Position numbers and translations under genes: made by a program
Origin: Anoplopoma fimbria
Taxonomy: Eukaryota > Chordata > Actinopteri > Perciformes > Anoplopomatidae
NCBI RefSeq assembly: GCF_027596085.1
Contig: NC_072451.1
Location: 4,310,731-4,374,730, forward strand
Direction of reading: 5' to 3'
DNA length: 64,000 bases
In this document: in pieces, positions 59,000 to 64,000 of the stretch
Numbering within the stretch: the first letter of the stretch is position 1
Layout of the letters: each line of letters begins with the position of its first letter
Notes under the pieces: generated by a model
What the model was told of the DNA's origin: nothing
The model's input: only the letters and a program-made list of their open reading frames with translations
The model's database searches: none

Positions 59000-61900
59000 G
59001 TTATTTTAAACCGATAGGTATGTAACGTTATACTCAAACTGTAACGTGTCATTTGTTTTTGTTTTTCAAGTTGGTTTGGGAGTTTTTCATTAATTACTGT
59101 AAAGAGGCAGCATGCTCTGGGTCAGGATGAACCACAAACTCTGATAAAACACAAAGCCAGAGCTGCAGAAGTTTCCATATTTGTAAGATTTAAAGGCTGA
59201 GCCTCGACACATCACTGACACATTGATTCTATTACAGTGTGAAGCAGGGTAACAAGGAGAGGGATCAGATCCAGCTTGACTTAAACAAATAACAAATTAC
59301 CAGGATACAATGAACAGAAGACCCAGCACAGAGCACAGAGAAGGTTTTGTGAGACTTACAGGTGGAGTCAAATCCAACTGTCCTTGGGGGGGGAAAAAAG
59401 CTTGCTTTTCTCTATTCAGAAAATCAGCCATTCACTGGACCTGAACCTGTATTTCTGGTCTTGAATGCTAATGAGCAAAAGTGAGCATCGTCTCTCCGGC
59501 TTCTCAGACAGAAAACCTGACCAAGGTACAAAAACCTGCTCAAGACAAACCAGTTCAACGAGACAAAGCAGAAGCACTTTGTCTGTGGAAATAAAGCACA
59601 TTTTCCAGATAACTACAAAAGCACAGCATCGCACATGTAATGTTGAATGGTATATTAGGTGTTTTAAATGATCAGAAGGCAGGAGCAGGGGGGGAAGAGA
59701 GGGACATGCAGGCTCCTAGAATAATCTACTAATCTAATCAGAAAGGGAATTATCCCAGGGGCACAGTCCAAACAGGAAGTTAAGGAGCTTTTCATCCTGC
59801 AGGAGAGGAGCTGACATTAAAACCAAGCAGAGCAGACAGGGTGCAGCTAATTTCCCAGCATGACTCTGCAGGTCCGTCGACTGACGCTGTAATCTTTGTT
59901 CTTCTTCGTTTTATCAGAACAATTCAAAACCGCGGTGTTTCAGACACACACAGTTTTTCCACACAGACATGTTGGGAGCCGGGCAGACATTCGTGGCTGC
60001 ACCGCCGTTAAGTGGCAATCAGACAAATGAACACAAAAGCTGTCGAGTTTGGTTTGAACTCGTAGCTGTGCGGTTAAAAAGGTTCAACCCATCCGACTGT
60101 TACGCCACACTGAGGAGCGAAGAGTTCAGCAAATACTGCTATTACTCGCCTAAACATGTCTGTGATCATTTATGATCAAACTCCAAATAAGGAGGCTGTG
60201 AGCTATGAAGAAACATAGAAAAGACTCAGATGAGACCATTCACTTTGTTTGTAATGAACTGGTTAGAGAAAAAACAGCGGTTTCATTTGATATAGTATAG
60301 AGACATCTACATATGAACAGTGAAGCAGACTATTTATTATGTTTTAAACATGTTCTTTTCAAGAAGAATCAGTTTAGTCAGTGAGAACAATCTGTGGCAG
60401 TTTGCCAGTTCCACATCTAAGAAGGAGAACCCCTAGTTTAGTGGAAACCGTTATCCAAACAGTCCTCCACAGCCTGAACTTGTCACCAAATGCTGAAATA
60501 TGTCTGGAGCTCAATCCTCCCTGGGTTCCTTTATTCTCTCTGTCAATTATTATAGATTGACAAATTACCTTTTAGCATGAAACTGCAGATTTACAGGAGA
60601 AGATCACGTCCCGGTTTGAACGTTTCACCAGACGGTTGCCTACCATCAAGGGGCACATGCACATCAGTGAAATTCTTTGCAAAATGCTGGGTAGTAATTA
60701 TCTGCACACAAAGACAAAGACGTTAGAACACAGAGCTATCTGGGTCCCAGCTGTGCTTTTATTCTACGTGGGCGTGATTGACGGCGATTCAACCGCAAAT
60801 GGATCTTCTTCAGGAGTTAAAGGGAACATATTGTTGTCAAAACTTTTGATTGACAACATTGATAGACAGTTGTTGACATGGATAATCATGTGCTTGTAGA
60901 AACCAGACTGCTGTGTACGGGAACTGTTTTTGTCGTTTTTTGGTCTAAAATATGTCTCTAAAAACATAAATAATGACAATTTTTTTGAGAATATCATGTA
61001 TATTTGACTTATACTAGAGGTGTGTCAATTGCTCGCATTACTAAACATGACAGTGTTAATGCCCGGCTCCACTCAGAGAGCAGGACTGTGATCATGAAAC
61101 ATGTTATGGTTTATTTATAATCACAGTTTTATATGCAACTACAGATTTATATTTAAGTACAAAATAAATAAAGAAACAGGCCTACACAGTATGTCACACA
61201 CAGCAGAAGTAGAACAAAGCTTAAGCTGGGATCATCCTGTCATTGATCCCCAACCAGGTCACATTACTACCATGTACACACTGGTTTCTTTATCCAGTGA
61301 CCTTTGCCCTCATTGTAACAGCAATCTAAGAACCAGCCTCGTTGATGTTATTGAGCAACATGTACATGGAAAGAGTTTCAATTTTTTTTTTGAGTTTTAC
61401 ATGCCTGACAGCCTAACATGCCCATGAAAAGGGGCGGGACCTAGGAATGGTCAGTTTTATCTTTAGCTATGGTATGGCAAAACAACTGACGGCTTTTTTA
61501 CTTTATTTTTCTACAATATGTCAAAGAAGTGTGACTTGACAATATAACACAGAGTATAGCTGGAAATCCTACCATTTGAAAAGCTGGGACCTGAACATTT
61601 TTGGTGTTTTGTGGCATTAAACAATAATAAACTAGTCAATTTACAGACTACTGGGATCAACTCAAAACTGCTTATCGTTCATTTCCAAACAGATGTTAAA
61701 AAGTAGTGAAGAAAAGGGAGAATAAGAAAACAACAAAAGCAGAAAATGCCAGAAAAAACTGAGTGCATTTAAAGAGTTATTTGCTTTGGTCAGACTTGAA
61801 AAAGGAATTTGTAAATTATTGCAGCAACAACAGCAAAAGCACGACAACCTTTCATTTTTTAGCTTTAACATTCAAACAGCTCAGAGTCCTTTCTTTAAGG

Positions 61901-63700
61901 ACCTGGAGCTCTAGTACAGTCTGAACAAGTAATCTGCCAATTTTTTTATTTGTTTTGGAAACTTTGAAGTTCATGTTTGCACAATTTTTCCTGGACTTTC
62001 CCAAACTTATACAGTCTGAGAAGGCTAAAAGTTCTTGAGAAAGGCAGATTACTCAAGTAAATACCGTTCAAGGAAATCAAGACATGTTATAAAAAAACTC
62101 CAACATTTTGTGCTTCTCTTCTTCCCTCTATGTTTTTGTTTTATATAATGCATAATATTTCAGATCTAAACTCGGCTAAACATAAGACATCTTGTGACCA
62201 CATGGCCGAGTTAATAATCTCTGACTCTGAACTTCTCTGGGTGCAAAGTTCACACAAAGACGGTCCTTTCTACTTGAAAGTGAGAAATTATAGTGCACGT
62301 TGTCATCAGCCAGACAAGCATGAGTACACATGGGCAGGGCCACGAGCAAACCTTTATTTATATTGGACCGGGAGATTATATGGTGCAAACGGCTCTCTGT
62401 CATTTAGTGGCCGCTCAGATACACATGGCGGTTTGGAGGAGATTGATCTAGCGTCACAGAGGAAGACACAAACTATATTAAAAAAGGTTCTTCATGTATT
62501 AAAAACTGGGTCATGTTTACGGAAAACTATAATCTTATAAAGAGGCAATATGTGCTTTCCTTGTATTATAAACACTGTTTTGAAAGATGCTTATGTGGCC
62601 AATTATTGACAATTTAATTGCTATTTTTTTTCTGGTGTGTGACACAAGATCAAAACAAGGAAATAAAGAAAATAAAAGGAACGTTTGCCGCATTTAGCTA
62701 TTTATATCAGTTGAAAAAAACATGCAAAATGACAAAAAGAAATCTAAAATGTTTTAAAAAAGGACGTGTACCTTTAAATTGAGCGGTTTATGGTTCGATG
62801 CTTCAGGTAAATTGATATTTTAAGACACTAGAGAGTCAAGTTTACATTCAATTAATAATGATTTTAAAAAGGAAAAGCACTGTTCTGTAAGATATTTTCT
62901 GTACGGCGCAATCAATATGTCAAATATCAGTCATTGGCAAGCCACGTATGTGTGAACTCCTACAAAAACACCACAGAAATATTTTGTCCCTGTCTGCCAC
63001 CCCGCCTCCTCCTCTTCCTCTCACCCATCATCATCATCATCACCGCTGCCCGAGCTCGTCTCAACAGCCAGCTGTCCAAACAAATGTTACGTAGCCAGCG
63101 CTTATGTAATGAAGCATGGCCGAGTGCTTAGTGCTCTCAGCTATCCTGTTGCATGCCATCATCAGTTCAAACATCTCAAAGAGTACAGCCGAACCCCCTC
63201 CTCGTCTGCTCCTTCTGGACAGAGGGCCAGTGATCAATGTTATTGATCAGTGTGAGCGCTCACCAATGGTAATGAACACAAGTTGTGGACAGAAAACCAA
63301 AAATGCGACACCAGTGAAGGAGACAACGGCAGAAATACAAAGCCGAGATGGAAAAGTCACGTAATCTAGTGCGTGTATAGAACTTTAGGGATCAAAACAC
63401 TCTCTGCTCGCATGATTGGGATCAAAAATATGAGTGCAGTGGCATGACAATTGAAATCTAAAAAAAAACAGGCAGCACTTCATTTAAAAGATAATTCTCT
63501 CAGAGTGAGACAAACACTGTAAATGCAAAAAAAAAAAAAAAAAAACACCAGCTGGCTTGTTTGCCTTGGACAACACTGAAAGCTTTACAATGAGTGCTAG
63601 TCACTGTGCAGTGCATTACTTTGATAGAATTCATTATGTGGAGCGATGTGCTGACTCGGCAAAAAAATAAAATGTGCACGTAGCAGATCCAAAAGGCATC
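59000..63700. other. Distal part of the large intron, nothing coding recognised
   Basis: Open frames are short and unlike known domains. Repeats are limited to short A/T runs, such as A22-like at 63528-63545, and GT/AC fragments. Confidence 0.45.
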
Positions 63701-63771
63701 TGAACTTGACCGTTTCTGTATTTTTCTTCTTTTCTTTTTTTTAGTTGCCTGTAAAAACGAAGCCGTCCTAC

Positions 63772-63858
63772 CGTCTCGTTCTCATCTGGGTACATACTGT
63801 CCCGTCCTGTGGAGGAGGTCCCGCTGCAGAGGGGTTCGTCTCGGAGCCGGGGCGGGTG
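63772..63858 (-). CDS. Candidate upstream exon of arhgap12 (before WW1)
   Basis: An 87-bp open segment of 29 codons with acceptor TCCTCGTCAG and donor ACG/GTAGGA, phase 0/0, which would join directly to the WW1 exon. It encodes HPPRLRDEPLCSGTSSTGRD then SMYPDENET. It lies in the only clearly GC-rich island at the distal end of the big intron. The Ser/Thr/acidic composition fits the poorly conserved region that precedes SPVYANLQ in ARHGAP12. Sequence identity to human there is too low to be sure. A second acceptor (GTGAATAG at 63907) would lengthen it. Confidence 0.45.
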
Positions 63859-63973
63859 CTGACGAGGACGCCGACGGTGCAGAGCGAAACACAGCAGCCT
63901 CTGCCTATTCACAAACTCTCTCCCTGACTGACATGTCACTGTGGCAAACCAGATAATGTCACTCTGAGGCCTG

Positions 63974-63996
63974 ACACACGCACACACACACACACA
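63974..63996 (+). repeat. (CA)n microsatellite at the window edge
   Basis: AC repeat continuing to the end of the window. Confidence 0.85.
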
Positions 63997-64000
63997 AACA

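Larger units (their letters stand above)
40525..63771 (-). other. Large intron (about 23 kb) of arhgap12
   Basis: No segment here resembles the protein or shows a convincing exon. It holds microsatellites, diverged copies of dispersed repeats, a tRNA-like SINE fragment, the GA/GATA tract and some blocks that look like non-coding regulatory DNA, listed separately. The intron extent assumes that the candidate exon at 63772-63858 is real. If it is not, the intron continues past 64000. Confidence 0.6.

Noticed and set aside
62130..62540. Open frame of 136 codons on the plus strand
   Set aside because: Unlike any family I know and lying in intron sequence. Chance open frame.

Overview
The window looks like vertebrate, most likely teleost fish, nuclear DNA. 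Protein-coding sequence is broken into short exons with GT/AG borders. AC/GT, CT/GA and GATA-type microsatellites are abundant. Several non-coding blocks resemble interspersed repeats I associate with teleost genomes. Nothing prokaryotic, organellar or viral was recognised.

One gene can be read with confidence. It is the 3' two-thirds of arhgap12, on the minus strand, encoding a Rho GTPase-activating protein with WW, PH and RhoGAP domains. Sixteen coding exons run from 40524 (WW1) down to the stop codon at 28042-28044. They join in phase to 608 codons plus the stop: WW1, a degenerate WW-like segment fused to WW2, a Ser/Pro linker, a PH domain, an acidic then basic linker, and a complete RhoGAP domain with the arginine-finger motif YRVSGN. 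The order and most motifs match my memory of vertebrate ARHGAP12, a protein of roughly 850 residues, better than ARHGAP27, ARHGAP15 or ARHGAP9. The SH3 domain and N-terminus are not seen and must lie beyond 64000. One further possible exon is at 63772-63858. The 3' UTR probably runs to about 26790.

Layout: 1-26790 is intergenic sequence downstream of the gene, with microsatellites, a five-copy 31-bp minisatellite, duplicated segments, diverged dispersed repeats and a few blocks that may be conserved regulatory DNA. 26790-28041 is the probable 3' UTR. 28042-40524 is the compact exon cluster. 40525-63771 is a single intron of about 23 kb holding repeats, a 0.9-kb GA/GATA tract, a tRNA-like SINE fragment, a perfect 16-bp hairpin and a DR3 nuclear-receptor-type site.

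Most notable observations: (1) the exon encoding the RhoGAP core (30038-30172) has a UG repeat as its acceptor tract and a complementary CA repeat 23 nt after its donor, and skipping it would keep the frame; (2) the exon after WW2 carries a one-base frame disruption in a C run, apparently bypassed by an internal AG; (3) an open, phase 0/0 candidate cassette exon lies inside the PH domain. All homology calls come from recognition by eye; no database search was run.
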